Assembly: GCF_022565475.1 (NCBI RefSeq) | Contig: NZ_JAIUMR010000001.1 | Span: 351,600 to 415,599 of the forward strand | DNA length: 64,000 nucleotides | Reading direction: 5' to 3' | From: Aliidiomarina sp. | GTDB taxonomy: Bacteria > Pseudomonadota > Gammaproteobacteria > Enterobacterales > Alteromonadaceae | In this document: positions 42,454 to 51,528 of the stretch, piece by piece | Position numbering within the stretch: position 1 is the first letter of the stretch | Layout of the letters: each line of letters begins with the position of its first letter | Program-made: the position numbers and the translations under genes | Notes under the pieces: generated by a model | Databases searched by the model: none | What the model was told of the DNA's origin: nothing | What the model saw: the letters and a program-made list of their open reading frames with translations, nothing else

Positions 42454-42948
42454 TTAACCCGCATTCTCATCGGATTCCTGCGCTGCCCGTTCAGCCGCAT
42501 ACACCTGTTCGATCGAAAAGCCGCGTTGGGCTAAAAAACGCTGGCGTTTGCTACGCTCTTTCGCATCCAGGTGTGCTGGAATACCACAACCGTACTTGCG
42601 TCGGTAGCGCTCCACAGCGAGCGCGCGCCAGTCAGTCGCGTAGTTAGTAAAGATGGTTTCGATCAAGACCGAATTGATGCCGCGTTGCTGCATTTCGGCT
42701 TTAATTTTTAACGGCCCATAACCTTGTTCGACGCGACTGCGATAAAACATTTCAGCGAAACGTTCGTCAGACTGCCAACGCCGCGCTTGCAAACGTTCGA
42801 CAACTTGAAGGACAGCGGGACGGTTAAAGCCACGTTGGCAGAGCTTTTGCACCAACTCGAATTCACTTTGTTCACGGCGGCTGAGCAACTGCACTGCGCG
42901 TTGCTCAATCACCTGTTCGTCATTCGGGTCTTTCGGGGGTTTCGCCAT
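42454..42948 (-). CDS. recX: Regulatory protein RecX
   Basis: Modulator of RecA filaments. The 164 residues are helical repeats typical of RecX, with AVQLLSRREQSEFELVQKLCQRGF, RWQSDERFAEMFYRSRVEQGYGPLKIKAEMQQRG and a basic region. recX normally follows recA directly; here the upstream neighbour is a SIMPL-domain lipoprotein gene instead. alaS follows 193 bases further on, as usual. Confidence 0.9.
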   Translation of the reverse strand: MAKPPKDPNDEQVIEQRAVQLLSRREQSEFELVQKLCQRGFNRPAVLQVVERLQARRWQSDERFAEMFYRSRVEQGYGPLKIKAEMQQRGINSVLIETIFTNYATDWRALAVERYRRKYGCGIPAHLDAKERSKRQRFLAQRGFSIEQVYAAERAAQESDENAG

Positions 42949-42957
42949 TGCTGAGCT

Positions 42958-43650
42958 TTAGTCCTCAAGTGCATAGCGAATAAACACTTGGGCGCGGATT
43001 TCTTGTTCGCCAGCTTCAGTTGCACTGCTATCGGACGCCATCATTCGTGAGCCCGTGACTAAGATACGTTCTTGATGGCCACCCTGCTCTCTAATCTGTA
43101 TAGCATTTCCTAGCCAGCGACCGCTCAGCTCAGCCATTTGTTTGGCCTTTGCATGCGCATGCTCGACGGCAGCAGCGCGTGCTTGCTCATAGTACGGCGA
43201 AGGATCTGCAACGGTGAAATTCACTCGGCTTAAATTACCAATTCCAGCCTGCAGTGCATTATCGAGGATTTCATCGAACCGTTCCAACTCGTCAAAAGTG
43301 ACCTGTAAATCACGGGAGACTTGATACCCTTGGAATTCGCGGTTGCCGTCTCGATAGTTATAGATCGGCTGCACACTCACATTCCATGAACGAATTTGTT
43401 GTCGCGGTATATTCATTTCCGTAAACAAATCGAGCATGTTCACTGTCGTCGCGTCGACACGTTGTTTCAACTGGGTTAAGTCTTGGCCTTCAGCTTCAAT
43501 GGCAAACACCATCGACACGCGATCTGGTACGGCAACGGCGACGCCGCTCCCCTGCACTTCGATATAGTCTTGTTCATTAACGGCAGCCGGCTGACACGCT
43601 AACAACCAAGGAAGGGTACAACCAACTACTGCGATTAGACGTAACTTCAT
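42958..43650 (-). CDS. SIMPL (DUF541) domain lipoprotein
   Basis: A 230-residue lipoprotein with a lipobox LPWLLAC (Cys about 19) and a SIMPL domain: VQGSGVAVAVPDRVSMVFAIEA, then QIRSWNVSVQPIYNYRDG, YQVSRDLQVTF and AAVEHAHAKAKQMAELSG. Members such as E. coli YggE and Brucella BP26 are periplasmic, and some affect oxidative stress; no precise function is known. The ATG at 43650 has AGAGG seven bases upstream, so the extra eight residues from 43674 are unlikely. It lies between recX and an agmatine deiminase gene. Confidence 0.85.
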   Translation of the reverse strand: MKLRLIAVVGCTLPWLLACQPAAVNEQDYIEVQGSGVAVAVPDRVSMVFAIEAEGQDLTQLKQRVDATTVNMLDLFTEMNIPRQQIRSWNVSVQPIYNYRDGNREFQGYQVSRDLQVTFDELERFDEILDNALQAGIGNLSRVNFTVADPSPYYEQARAAAVEHAHAKAKQMAELSGRWLGNAIQIREQGGHQERILVTGSRMMASDSSATEAGEQEIRAQVFIRYALED

Positions 43651-43686
43651 ACCAACCTCTCTTGCGCTCGACACGCAATTAAATAC

Positions 43687-44760
43687 TTAAGCAGGTTCTA
43701 CGAAACTGGCACAATGCCAAGCACCGCCCCCTACGAGCAACGAACGCGCGGGAATCAGTAATACCTCATGTTCCGGTAGCAAGGTTTGCATTTGATGCTG
43801 TGCTTGCGCATCCGTGGGTAAACCAAAACTCGGCAATACAATAAGCTTCTTATCAGGCCGTTCGATGCGTAAAAAGTTCACGTAACTCGCCATCAATGCC
43901 ATGCCTGCAATACGTTTACGAATGCCTGGCCGGTGTGCAATCGCAGCACTTTCTGCGGCTGATAATCGTGGTGAACGCGGCAACGGTAGCGTATGCACCG
44001 TCAGCGCTCGACCTTTGGCATCGCGCGCATGTTGCAAAAAGTCAACGACACGACGGCAGGTCGCGTAATCAGGGTGACTTGGATCTTGCGTGGCGGCAAC
44101 GACGACGGTCGCTGGTGCAATAAAACAAGCGAGGTTATCGATATGGCCGCCAGTTTCATCCGCATTTAGACGTCCCGGCAAGGTTAAAACCTTGTCAATT
44201 CCCAACGCTACTTGCAATTCAGTGGCAAGTTCTGCTGCAGTAAGCCCATGGTTCGCCTGCCGATACAAAATACTGCCGGTGCAGATTAGCGCGGTACCTT
44301 CACCATCATGATGGACAGCACCGCCTTCCAACACCATGTCACGCTGCATCGTGGGCAGGTTCAGCTGTTGAATGAGCCAGTCACGCGCACTTAAATCAGC
44401 TGCCACATGATCATCAATACCGCCCCAACCATCAAAGTCATAAGCGTATGCGGCGGCTTGACCGCCGTCAGAACGAACGATAAACGGCGCACAATCGCGC
44501 AACCAAACTTCACCGAATTCGACACACTGAAGAGTCAAAAATCGCTGTTCGATCGACGAGTCAATACCGAGCTGATCCTTGAGGCGCGCTTCGTCAGCTG
44601 CCCCAAATTGCAAATTCACCGGAACTTGACGCGTCGTCAGTGCCGCAATCAGCGCCAAGAGTTCAGCTTGCACTGCGCGCCCTTGCTCAGGCCAAATATC
44701 TTCGCGGCTAGGCCAGCGTAGCCAAACACTTTTTGTTTCTTGCCATTCAGTCACGTACAT
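43687..44760 (-). CDS. Agmatine deiminase family protein
   Basis: A 357-residue member of the peptidylarginine deiminase-like guanidino-modifying superfamily that converts agmatine to N-carbamoylputrescine in characterised cases. Motifs seen are FGEVWLRDCAPFIV (with the Asp), VLEGGAVHHDGEGTALIC, NADETGGHIDNLACFI (with the His) and, at the extreme C terminus, GGGAWHCASFVEPA, whose Cys is the expected nucleophile. No N-carbamoylputrescine amidase gene is adjacent, so the pathway assignment is less sure than the family. Its stop is close to the SIMPL gene and its start abuts rluB. Confidence 0.82.
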   Translation of the reverse strand: MYVTEWQETKSVWLRWPSREDIWPEQGRAVQAELLALIAALTTRQVPVNLQFGAADEARLKDQLGIDSSIEQRFLTLQCVEFGEVWLRDCAPFIVRSDGGQAAAYAYDFDGWGGIDDHVAADLSARDWLIQQLNLPTMQRDMVLEGGAVHHDGEGTALICTGSILYRQANHGLTAAELATELQVALGIDKVLTLPGRLNADETGGHIDNLACFIAPATVVVAATQDPSHPDYATCRRVVDFLQHARDAKGRALTVHTLPLPRSPRLSAAESAAIAHRPGIRKRIAGMALMASYVNFLRIERPDKKLIVLPSFGLPTDAQAQHQMQTLLPEHEVLLIPARSLLVGGGAWHCASFVEPA

Positions 44761-45791
44761 TACTTGCGATCCTTTCCTGAACCTTGACCTTTACCTTGAT
44801 CTGGCGAACGCCCACTGCCTTCACGTGACGGTTTCTTCGTCGTTCTTAATTTCCCTTTGTTGCCCGTTGGCTGCCGTTTTCCTGCAGTTTTCGGTGAACG
44901 TCGCTCAGCAGGCTGCTTCGCATTTCGATCCGGCGCAGCAGTGCTCGTCCGCGACTTACTGGCTGGTTGACGGCGTCGTTGCGCGCGACGCGCCTGTTTA
45001 ATGGCTCGCTCTTGATCTTCTCGCGAAATCACCGGTGCGGAATCAATCGTGTCTAATTCCACCAACTTACGCAAATAGTTGACATCAGTGAGTGGCAGTT
45101 CCATCCAACCGCCTGCGACCAAACCTTTCGGTAAAGTCAGCTCGCCCATACGCACGCGAATCAAACGACTGACCGTCAGTCCCTGAGACGCCCACAAACG
45201 GCGAACTTCGCGATTGCGGCCTTCGGTCAGAATGACATGAAACCATTGGTTTAACCCTTCGCCACCGCGGCGGCGGATTTTCTTAAAGCGCGCCATACCG
45301 TCTTCAAGTTCGACGCCACGCAACAGCTTCTGAATCTGACTTTCCGTGACTTCACCGAAGACGCGCACGGCGTATTCGCGTTCGACCTCATAGCTTGGAT
45401 GCATCATCCGATTCGCTAACTCACCATCGGTGGTCATCAGCAACAACCCGGAGGTGTTGATATCGAGCCGACCAATTGCAATCCAACGAGCATTCTTCAT
45501 CGGTGGCAAGCGCTCATAGACCGTTGCACGACCTTCTGGGTCTTTGCGGGTCACTAATTCACCTTCCGGCTTGTGATAGAGCAAAACGCGGCAATGCTGT
45601 TCTTCAGGGTCACGCAATTGAACTTTGTGCCCATCGACACGAATCACTGCGTCTGGCGCGACTCGTTCACCCAGTGTGGCGACATGATCATTGACGCGAA
45701 TACGTCCCTCGCTAATCATGCTTTCTATTTCACGTCGAGAGCCATGCCCTGACCGTGCCAACACTTTCTGTAGTTTTTCGGTGTCTTTCAC
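44760..45791 (-). CDS. rluB: 23S rRNA pseudouridine synthase RluB
   Basis: Makes pseudouridine at 23S position 2605 in E. coli. The 343 residues have an S4 RNA-binding domain ([20 protein letters not shown]), the catalytic Asp in [21 protein letters not shown], and [21 protein letters not shown] long basic, low-complexity tail rich in Arg, Lys, Ser and Gly begins at about residue 255, as in other RluB proteins. It overlaps scpB by four bases in an scpA-scpB-rluB unit. Confidence 0.92.
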   Translation of the reverse strand: MKDTEKLQKVLARSGHGSRREIESMISEGRIRVNDHVATLGERVAPDAVIRVDGHKVQLRDPEEQHCRVLLYHKPEGELVTRKDPEGRATVYERLPPMKNARWIAIGRLDINTSGLLLMTTDGELANRMMHPSYEVEREYAVRVFGEVTESQIQKLLRGVELEDGMARFKKIRRRGGEGLNQWFHVILTEGRNREVRRLWASQGLTVSRLIRVRMGELTLPKGLVAGGWMELPLTDVNYLRKLVELDTIDSAPVISREDQERAIKQARRAQRRRQPASKSRTSTAAPDRNAKQPAERRSPKTAGKRQPTGNKGKLRTTKKPSREGSGRSPDQGKGQGSGKDRK

Positions 45792-46402
45792 GCTTCGTTT
45801 TCCTCTTCTGCGTCACGCTCCCGCGTGTCTGTCAATAAATCAGCTTGCTCGTTGACTGTATCGAGCTCAACTAATGCCGGACGCTCTTGTGTCAGCGCCG
45901 GTAAATCACTAATGGATGTTAATGAAAAATAATCTAAAAATGCTTTCGTAGTCGCGTATAACGCTGGGCGACCGGGTACTTCTTTATGGCCAACCACTTT
46001 CACCCAGCCACGTTCTTGTAATGTTTTCATAATCTGAGTGCTGACGGACACACCACGTACAGCCTCAATTTCACCGCGAGTCACGGGTTGACGCCAAGCG
46101 ATTAGTGCCAGCGTTTCCAATAATGCCGCAGAATAACGCGGTGCGCGCTCTGGCCACATATGCACCAGCGCAGGGCCAAGTTCAGGTCGAGTTTGAAATC
46201 GATAACCTGAAGCGACTTCGACTAATTCAATGCCACGGTCTTGGTAATCATGCTGCAGCGCCTCTAAGACTTGGCGTACGCGAGGTCGATTCAGTGAAAA
46301 GTTGGCGAGCACACCACCTAATAATTGCTCAACCGTGACGGGTTGCTCCGCCGCAAATATAGCCGCTTCAATCAATTGCTTTAATTGTTGATCTGAGATC
46401 AT
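45788..46402 (-). CDS. scpB: Segregation and condensation protein ScpB
   Basis: Winged-helix subunit that dimerises and binds ScpA in the SMC condensin. About 204 residues with [55 protein letters not shown] and [17 protein letters not shown] place the start at the ATG at 46402, two bases after the scpA stop region with GAGGGG upstream; the frame is open to 46456. It overlaps rluB. Confidence 0.94.
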   Translation of the reverse strand: MISDQQLKQLIEAAIFAAEQPVTVEQLLGGVLANFSLNRPRVRQVLEALQHDYQDRGIELVEVASGYRFQTRPELGPALVHMWPERAPRYSAALLETLALIAWRQPVTRGEIEAVRGVSVSTQIMKTLQERGWVKVVGHKEVPGRPALYATTKAFLDYFSLTSISDLPALTQERPALVELDTVNEQADLLTDTRERDAEEENEA

Positions 46403-46403
46403 C

Positions 46404-47261
46404 TTAGCCGCCCCTCTGATACACGTCGAAATCCTTTTCGCTCGCTTTGCGGACATATAACTGCGAAAAATTCTCCGCCTGGGTTAATACAATTAAGCCT
46501 TCTTTATTTAATTCTAAAATGGCCAAAAAACTGACAATGACCCCTGCGCGCCCTTCTTTCAAGACAAAAAGCTGTTGAAACTGCAATTGCCCAGACGATT
46601 CGAGTTGACTCAAAATCGACGACATGCGTTCCCGAGTCGACAGGTGCTCACGTTTAATCTGATGATGCGCTTGCGCATCAACTAACTGCATCACTTTCGC
46701 CAACGCTAAGCCTAATTCCGCCAAACTGACGTCCGGGGGGGCTTGCCCAGCCAATTCACGTGCATCAGTTTCCGCAGTCGCAATAAAGTAATCACGCTCT
46801 TGCTGCGGTTGCTCATCGAGTTGCTGCGCACCTTCACGAACAATTTCGTATTCCTGCAAGCGTCGCACTAACTCCGCTCGCGGATCCGACTCATCATCTT
46901 CGTCGTCGGGCGTTTGCGGCAATAACATGCGACTTTTAATCTCAGCCAGCATGGCCGCCATGAGTAGATATTCAGCCGCGAGTTCTAATTTCAGCTCACG
47001 CATCATATCGACGTAAGTCATATACTGTTCGGTGATTCTCAGAATCGGCAGATCAAGAATATCCATTTTTTGCCGGCGAATCAGATACAACAGCAAGTCC
47101 ATCGGCCCAGAAAACAAGTCCAGCATTAACTCAAGGGCTTCAGGCGGAATATAAAGGTCTTCCGGTTGCTCGAAGATCGGCTCACCACGGACAAAGCCCA
47201 GCGGTAACGACTGCTGGGCAGAAATCAATGTGGACGTTGCTGACTGCTCGATTTCACTCAA
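46404..47261 (-). CDS. scpA: Segregation and condensation protein ScpA
   Basis: Kleisin that bridges the SMC heads. The 285 residues have the signature FSGPMDLLLYLIRRQKMDILDLPI (near residue 50), ILRITEQYMTYVDMM, EYLLMAAMLAEIKSRMLLP and a C-terminal winged helix (VSFLAILELNKEGLIVLTQ). The frame opens with TTG at 47261, nine bases after AAGG, so this is probably a TTG start. scpA, scpB and rluB form an operon; yciO lies 31 bases upstream. Confidence 0.93.
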   Translation of the reverse strand: MSEIEQSATSTLISAQQSLPLGFVRGEPIFEQPEDLYIPPEALELMLDLFSGPMDLLLYLIRRQKMDILDLPILRITEQYMTYVDMMRELKLELAAEYLLMAAMLAEIKSRMLLPQTPDDEDDESDPRAELVRRLQEYEIVREGAQQLDEQPQQERDYFIATAETDARELAGQAPPDVSLAELGLALAKVMQLVDAQAHHQIKREHLSTRERMSSILSQLESSGQLQFQQLFVLKEGRAGVIVSFLAILELNKEGLIVLTQAENFSQLYVRKASEKDFDVYQRGG

Positions 47262-47292
47262 ATCAACCGACCTTTTTCATGAGTCTTGATCA

Positions 47293-47913
47293 TCAACTAA
47301 AAGGTTCCGGATCGCCCTCACCCACACGAATCACCTGAATCTCATCGTCGACCATATCGACCACCGTGGTTGGATGCTCCATCAGATGGCCCCCATCGAT
47401 GACAAGATCCACGACCTTTTCTAAGCGCAGACGAATTTCGTACGGATCTGGCTCGGCAAACTCTTCACCTGGAAAAATCATGGTCGTCGACATCATGGGT
47501 TCATTGAGTTCGCTAAGCAGGCCCTGGGCAATTTTATTGTCCGGCACCCGCAAACCAATCGTTTTGCGTTTCGGATTCAACAGCCGTTTCGGCACTTCTT
47601 TGGTGCCACGTAACACAAAGGTGTACGGTCCGGGCGTGTTGTTTTTCAACAGTCGGAATGCTTGATTCCCCACCTTGGCATAAATGGAGAGCTCCGATAA
47701 GTCGCGACAGACCAAGGTGAAATTGTGTTCCTTTCCCAGTTGCCGAATTTGTAGAATTCGCTCAATTGCGTCTTTATTCTGCAACTGACAACCAATCGCA
47801 TAACCCGAGTCGGTTGGATACACAATCACCCCACCACTCCGCACAATATCGGCCGCCTGCTGAAGCAAACGTACCTGCGGATTATCAGGATGAATTTGAA
47901 AAAACTGACTCAT
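47293..47913 (-). CDS. yciO: Sua5/YciO/YrdC-family protein (YciO type)
   Basis: A 206-residue member of the threonylcarbamoyl-AMP synthase superfamily, YciO branch. Seen are GGVIVYPTDSGYAIGCQL, RQLGKEHNFTLVCRDLSEL, NNTPGPYTFVLRGTKEVPKR, KTIGLRVPDN, and an SSTT-like STTMIFPG loop. True tRNA t6A synthesis is carried out by TsaC/Sua5; the biological role of YciO is unsettled. The position between rnm and scpA is conserved. Confidence 0.9.
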   Translation of the reverse strand: MSQFFQIHPDNPQVRLLQQAADIVRSGGVIVYPTDSGYAIGCQLQNKDAIERILQIRQLGKEHNFTLVCRDLSELSIYAKVGNQAFRLLKNNTPGPYTFVLRGTKEVPKRLLNPKRKTIGLRVPDNKIAQGLLSELNEPMMSTTMIFPGEEFAEPDPYEIRLRLEKVVDLVIDGGHLMEHPTTVVDMVDDEIQVIRVGEGDPEPFS

Positions 47914-47956
47914 TGCGAAAACCTCTCGCGTTGCCTAAAAAATAACGACACCATTA

Positions 47957-48799
47957 TTACATATTTACCCAAGCTTGCCAGACGGGTCGCACACTTTCTG
48001 GCAAATTTAAATGTCGCCCAAGTTCACGCCATTTACTGGGTCGATGAAAGTCTGAACCAACGCTACCGGCAAGGTCATATTCGAGCGCAAGCTCCGTTAG
48101 CCATTGCCGTTGATGAAGTCCCTGCTGTGACATACTGATCTCGATGCCATCGCCGCCGCTCGCTTTAAATTCTGTTAATAAACGCCTTAGCCATTTATTA
48201 CTCAATGGGTAAGCAAGCGGATGGGCAATAGAGGTGGTCCCGCCGGCGGCTTGAATCGCACTAATCGCTTCGTCAACGGAACACCAAGCAGGTGCAACAT
48301 AGGCAGACTGCCCTTTACCTAAATAGCGATCAAAAGCGTCTTGAACTGTTTTGGCTGCGCCATGCGTGACCAACGCTTCGGCGAAATGCAAGCGCGTCAA
48401 CACCCGATCGCTATCAAGGTCGACCTCGGGTAACTGCGCTGCAGGCAAACCACGCTGAATCAATTTATCGCGAATCAATTGCGCCCGTTCTTGTCGACGC
48501 TGCTGCTGGGCTTGCAACAAAGACAACAACTGCGGATGGTCGGGGTCAAAATTCCAACCTAAAATGTGAATTTCAAATCCGTGCCAACGTGTGCTGATTT
48601 CAACCCCACTGATGAGCTGCAATTTCGGCGCGACTTTCGCTTGCGCTGCACGCGCGGGTTGCCAACCCGCAATGGAGTCATGGTCCGTGATCGCCAATAC
48701 ATCGAGTTGCATCACACTGGCACGCAACACGATCTCAGCGGGTGTTAATTCACCATCTGAGGCCGTTGTATGACAATGTAAATCAATTCGCTTCTGCAT
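47957..48799 (-). CDS. rnm: PHP-domain phosphoesterase RNase AM (YciV/Rnm)
   Basis: A 280-residue PHP hydrolase. E. coli YciV (RNase AM, Rnm) removes nucleotides from the 5' ends of 5S and other rRNA precursors. Metal-binding residues are in [46 protein letters not shown]-like [10 protein letters not shown] and VGSDFHRPS. It is divergent from the trp operon, as in E. coli, where yciV neighbours trpL. Confidence 0.9.
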   Translation of the reverse strand: MQKRIDLHCHTTASDGELTPAEIVLRASVMQLDVLAITDHDSIAGWQPARAAQAKVAPKLQLISGVEISTRWHGFEIHILGWNFDPDHPQLLSLLQAQQQRRQERAQLIRDKLIQRGLPAAQLPEVDLDSDRVLTRLHFAEALVTHGAAKTVQDAFDRYLGKGQSAYVAPAWCSVDEAISAIQAAGGTTSIAHPLAYPLSNKWLRRLLTEFKASGGDGIEISMSQQGLHQRQWLTELALEYDLAGSVGSDFHRPSKWRELGRHLNLPESVRPVWQAWVNM

Positions 48800-48893
48800 C
48801 TACTCACATCCCTTCCTGCATCTTCACAGCACTTAAAAGTGTCGCCAATGAGTTAGTTTATCATTAACTTCAAACAAAAATGGCAAATTATTA

Positions 48894-48922
48894 TTGACAG
48901 TATTCTTGAGTCGTTTTAAGGT
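48894..48922 (+). promoter_or_regulatory. Candidate trp operon promoter
   Basis: A perfect TTGACA at 48894-48899 is followed after 17 bases by TAAGGT, a poor -10 box. It points at the trp leader about 130 bases downstream. No clear palindromic TrpR operator is visible nearby. Confidence 0.35.
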
Positions 48923-49058
48923 GCAACTGTTTATTAAAGACATACAAGATTATTAAGTTGTATAAACCTCTTCCCGAGCCACTCGGTGAACAAGGGGTCT
49001 GACAATAAACAAGGTTTGTAACAACTCAAAAAACTCTAAAAAAAAGGCATAACGAAGC

Positions 49059-49124
49059 ATGACCACGCTTAGAACAGCACAGACATTAACTCATCGTTGG
49101 TGGTGGCACTTACCTTGCGGGTAG
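49059..49124 (+). CDS. trpL: trp leader peptide
   Basis: A 21-residue frame, MTTLRTAQTLTHRWWWHLPC plus a final Gly, with three consecutive Trp codons at 49098-49106. It ends at a TAG at 49122-49124, 50 bases before the attenuator hairpin. This is the classic arrangement for control of trp transcription by ribosome stalling at low tryptophanyl-tRNA. AAGG lies about 11 bases before the ATG. Confidence 0.9.
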   Translation: MTTLRTAQTLTHRWWWHLPCG

Positions 49125-49200
49125 GTGGATTTCTGTGTGCGTAAAACGCGCTTTGTTTACCAGAAAGACAACGAACCCGCTGATTAGCGGGTTTGTTTTT
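49117..49200 (+). promoter_or_regulatory. trp attenuator (antiterminator and terminator hairpins)
   Basis: The terminator AACCCGCT (49174-49181) pairs with AGCGGGTT (49186-49193), followed by TGTTTTTT. The antiterminator is likely formed by GCGGGT at 49117-49122, at the end of trpL, pairing with ACCCGC of the same terminator arm. A ribosome stalled at the Trp codons leaves that segment free, while one that reaches the trpL stop covers it. Confidence 0.85.
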
Positions 49201-49261
49201 TCATCCCGCAGAAGAATTAGCACAATCATTAATTTCAAATACGTACAGCAGGATGAAGTCA

Positions 49262-50878
49262 ATGTCGCAAAATCAGGACTCAAGCCCACAACTGGGGCAG
49301 ATGTATAGCGTTTCCCTCAATGCACGCTATCAAGCCGATCCAGTCGAAGTACTGCGCTGTTTAGCCGATCATCAGGGCGAGCACCTGTTACTTGAATCCG
49401 CCGAGGTCAACTCACGGACAAATTTGAAAAGCTTGCTCATGGTCGACCCCTCTTTGCGGTTAATCTGCCGTGGGAATCGTATCGAGATTTGTGCCCTGAC
49501 AACAAACGGTCAGACTTTACTGCCATGGTTTGCCACGCAGCTCCAGCAAGTTAGTTCCGTGATCGACGTGCAGCGGACAAAGGAACAACTGTTCGTCGAG
49601 TTTGCTGCAGCAGCAGACACCCTGGCCGAAGATGAGCGGCTGAAACAACCGGGCAACTTGACACCCCTACGGATCTTGCAACAGCAATTGGTAAACTTAA
49701 CCGATCATCCCTTTGCCATTTTTCTCGCTGGTGTTTTCGCTTATGATCTACTGGCGACGTTCGAACAGTTACCGGACGTCAGCGAAGGCAATAACGACTG
49801 CCCCGACTATCAATTCTACCTTGCGGAAACATTGGTGATTATCGATCACCAACAACAATCAACCGATATTCTTGGCATCGTTGCTGGTGGTGCGGATTTC
49901 GCCAACCGTCATCAAAAGCTCTGCCAACGAATTGGTGAATTAACGGCTCGACTGCAACAACCCGCGCAGCAACAAGCGAACCAAACGCCAGCAAAACTAG
50001 CCGTCGACTTTAGCCAAATACAGAGTCAACCAAACCGAGCAGACTATGCCGCCATTGTCGAAACCATGAAAGAGCACATTCGCGCTGGCGATATTTTTCA
50101 AGTCGTGCCGGCACGGGAGTTCCATTTACCCTGTCACAGCGCATTGAATAGTTATTCCGCACTCAAGTTGAGTAACCCCAGCCCGTACATGTTCTATTTA
50201 AAGACACAGCAGTTTGAATTGTTTGGCGCTTCTCCGGAATCGGCATTAAAGTTCTCTGCCGAAAACCGCCAAGTGGAACTGTATCCAATCGCAGGAACGC
50301 GGCCACGAGCACGTGACCAAGCCGGTAAGATCTTGGCCGATCAAGACTCACGCATCGAGCTTGCTTTACGCCAAGACACTAAAGAGTTATCCGAGCACAT
50401 GATGTTGGTCGACTTAGCCCGCAACGACTTAGCCCGCATCGCCGAAGTTGGCTCGCGCTATGTTGCCGACTTGCTGAAAGTTGACCGTTACTCTCACGTT
50501 ATGCATTTAGTGTCGCGTGTCGTCGCGACCTTGCGTTCCGATCTTGATGCACTTGACGCCTATCGCGCCTGCATGAATATGGGGACACTCGTCGGCGCAC
50601 CAAAAGTGAGCGCTGCTTCGTTAATCCGCCACGCCGAGAAAACGCGACGCGGCAGTTATGGCGGTGCGGTAGGCTATTTTACCGGCACCGGTGACATGGA
50701 CACGTGTATTGTTATTCGCTCAGCTTATGTGAAGAACCAACAAGCAATTGTGCAGGCAGGTGCGGGTGTAGTCTATGACTCTGACACCCAAGCCGAAGTG
50801 CGTGAAACCGAACAAAAAGCAAGTGCCGTGATTCATGCAATCACCACAGCAAACCAAGCGGCGGAGGAACTGGCATGA
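49262..50878 (+). CDS. trpE: Anthranilate synthase component I
   Basis: Converts chorismate and ammonia to anthranilate with TrpG. About 538 residues from the ATG at 49262 (AGGA eight bases upstream); the open frame starts at 49193 inside the attenuator. The N-terminal tryptophan-feedback site is seen as LLLESAEVNSRTNLKSLL, and the chorismate site as HIRAGDIFQVVPAREF, SPYMFYLK, LYPIAGTRPRARD, MMLVDLARNDLARIA, GTLVGAPKVSAASLI and RRGSYGGAVGYFT. It is the first enzyme gene of the operon. Confidence 0.96.
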   Translation: MSQNQDSSPQLGQMYSVSLNARYQADPVEVLRCLADHQGEHLLLESAEVNSRTNLKSLLMVDPSLRLICRGNRIEICALTTNGQTLLPWFATQLQQVSSVIDVQRTKEQLFVEFAAAADTLAEDERLKQPGNLTPLRILQQQLVNLTDHPFAIFLAGVFAYDLLATFEQLPDVSEGNNDCPDYQFYLAETLVIIDHQQQSTDILGIVAGGADFANRHQKLCQRIGELTARLQQPAQQQANQTPAKLAVDFSQIQSQPNRADYAAIVETMKEHIRAGDIFQVVPAREFHLPCHSALNSYSALKLSNPSPYMFYLKTQQFELFGASPESALKFSAENRQVELYPIAGTRPRARDQAGKILADQDSRIELALRQDTKELSEHMMLVDLARNDLARIAEVGSRYVADLLKVDRYSHVMHLVSRVVATLRSDLDALDAYRACMNMGTLVGAPKVSAASLIRHAEKTRRGSYGGAVGYFTGTGDMDTCIVIRSAYVKNQQAIVQAGAGVVYDSDTQAEVRETEQKASAVIHAITTANQAAEELA

Positions 50879-51528
50879 AATCCGGACACATTGTATTCAT
50901 TGATAACATCGACAGTTTTACCTACAACCTAGTCGACGAATTTAAGCAGCTTGGTTTCGCCCTCGAGGTGTACCGCAATACCATCGCTGCAGACGTAGTC
51001 ATTCGGCGCTTGGAAGAACTCGCCGCACAAGGACCGGTCATCCTCTGTTTGTCGCCGGGACCGGGCCACCCCAGTCAGGCTGGCTGCATGCCTGCAGTGA
51101 TCAACTATGCTCGCGGACGGCTACCCATGCTAGGTATTTGCTTGGGTTTTCAAGCCATGGTTGAGCTTTATGGTGGTGAAGTCGATCGCTGCCGTGAAAC
51201 CCTGCATGGCAAAGCAAGTTTAATATCCTGTCGCCCTCACCCTATTTTCTCGGGACTCGACCAACCTTTGCCTGTCGCCCGTTATCATTCGTTGCAAGCA
51301 ACTCGGGTACCTGCCGAGCTCGATATCATCGCAAATTATGAAGACATTCCAATGGCCATTGCCCACGAACGCGACGGGGTGATTGGGTTCCAATTTCATC
51401 CCGAGTCGATCATGACCACTGCCGGCACCGAGTTACTCAAAAACAGTATTCACTATTTAATGAACCATTCGCGTACAACGCCGGTATCTAATGCACCGGC
51501 GAGCACTCAAGGAGCCACCCATGCGTGA
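50875..51528 (+). CDS. trpG: Anthranilate synthase component II (glutamine amidotransferase)
   Basis: Provides ammonia from glutamine to TrpE. The 217 residues form a class I amidotransferase with FIDNIDSFTYNLVDEF, LSPGPGHPSQAG, the catalytic Cys in MLGICLGFQAMVELYGG, and His-Glu in FQFHPESIMT. It overlaps trpE by four bases and is separate from trpD, unlike the fused enteric TrpGD. It may also serve PabB, since no pabA is visible. Confidence 0.95.
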   Translation: MKSGHIVFIDNIDSFTYNLVDEFKQLGFALEVYRNTIAADVVIRRLEELAAQGPVILCLSPGPGHPSQAGCMPAVINYARGRLPMLGICLGFQAMVELYGGEVDRCRETLHGKASLISCRPHPIFSGLDQPLPVARYHSLQATRVPAELDIIANYEDIPMAIAHERDGVIGFQFHPESIMTTAGTELLKNSIHYLMNHSRTTPVSNAPASTQGATHA

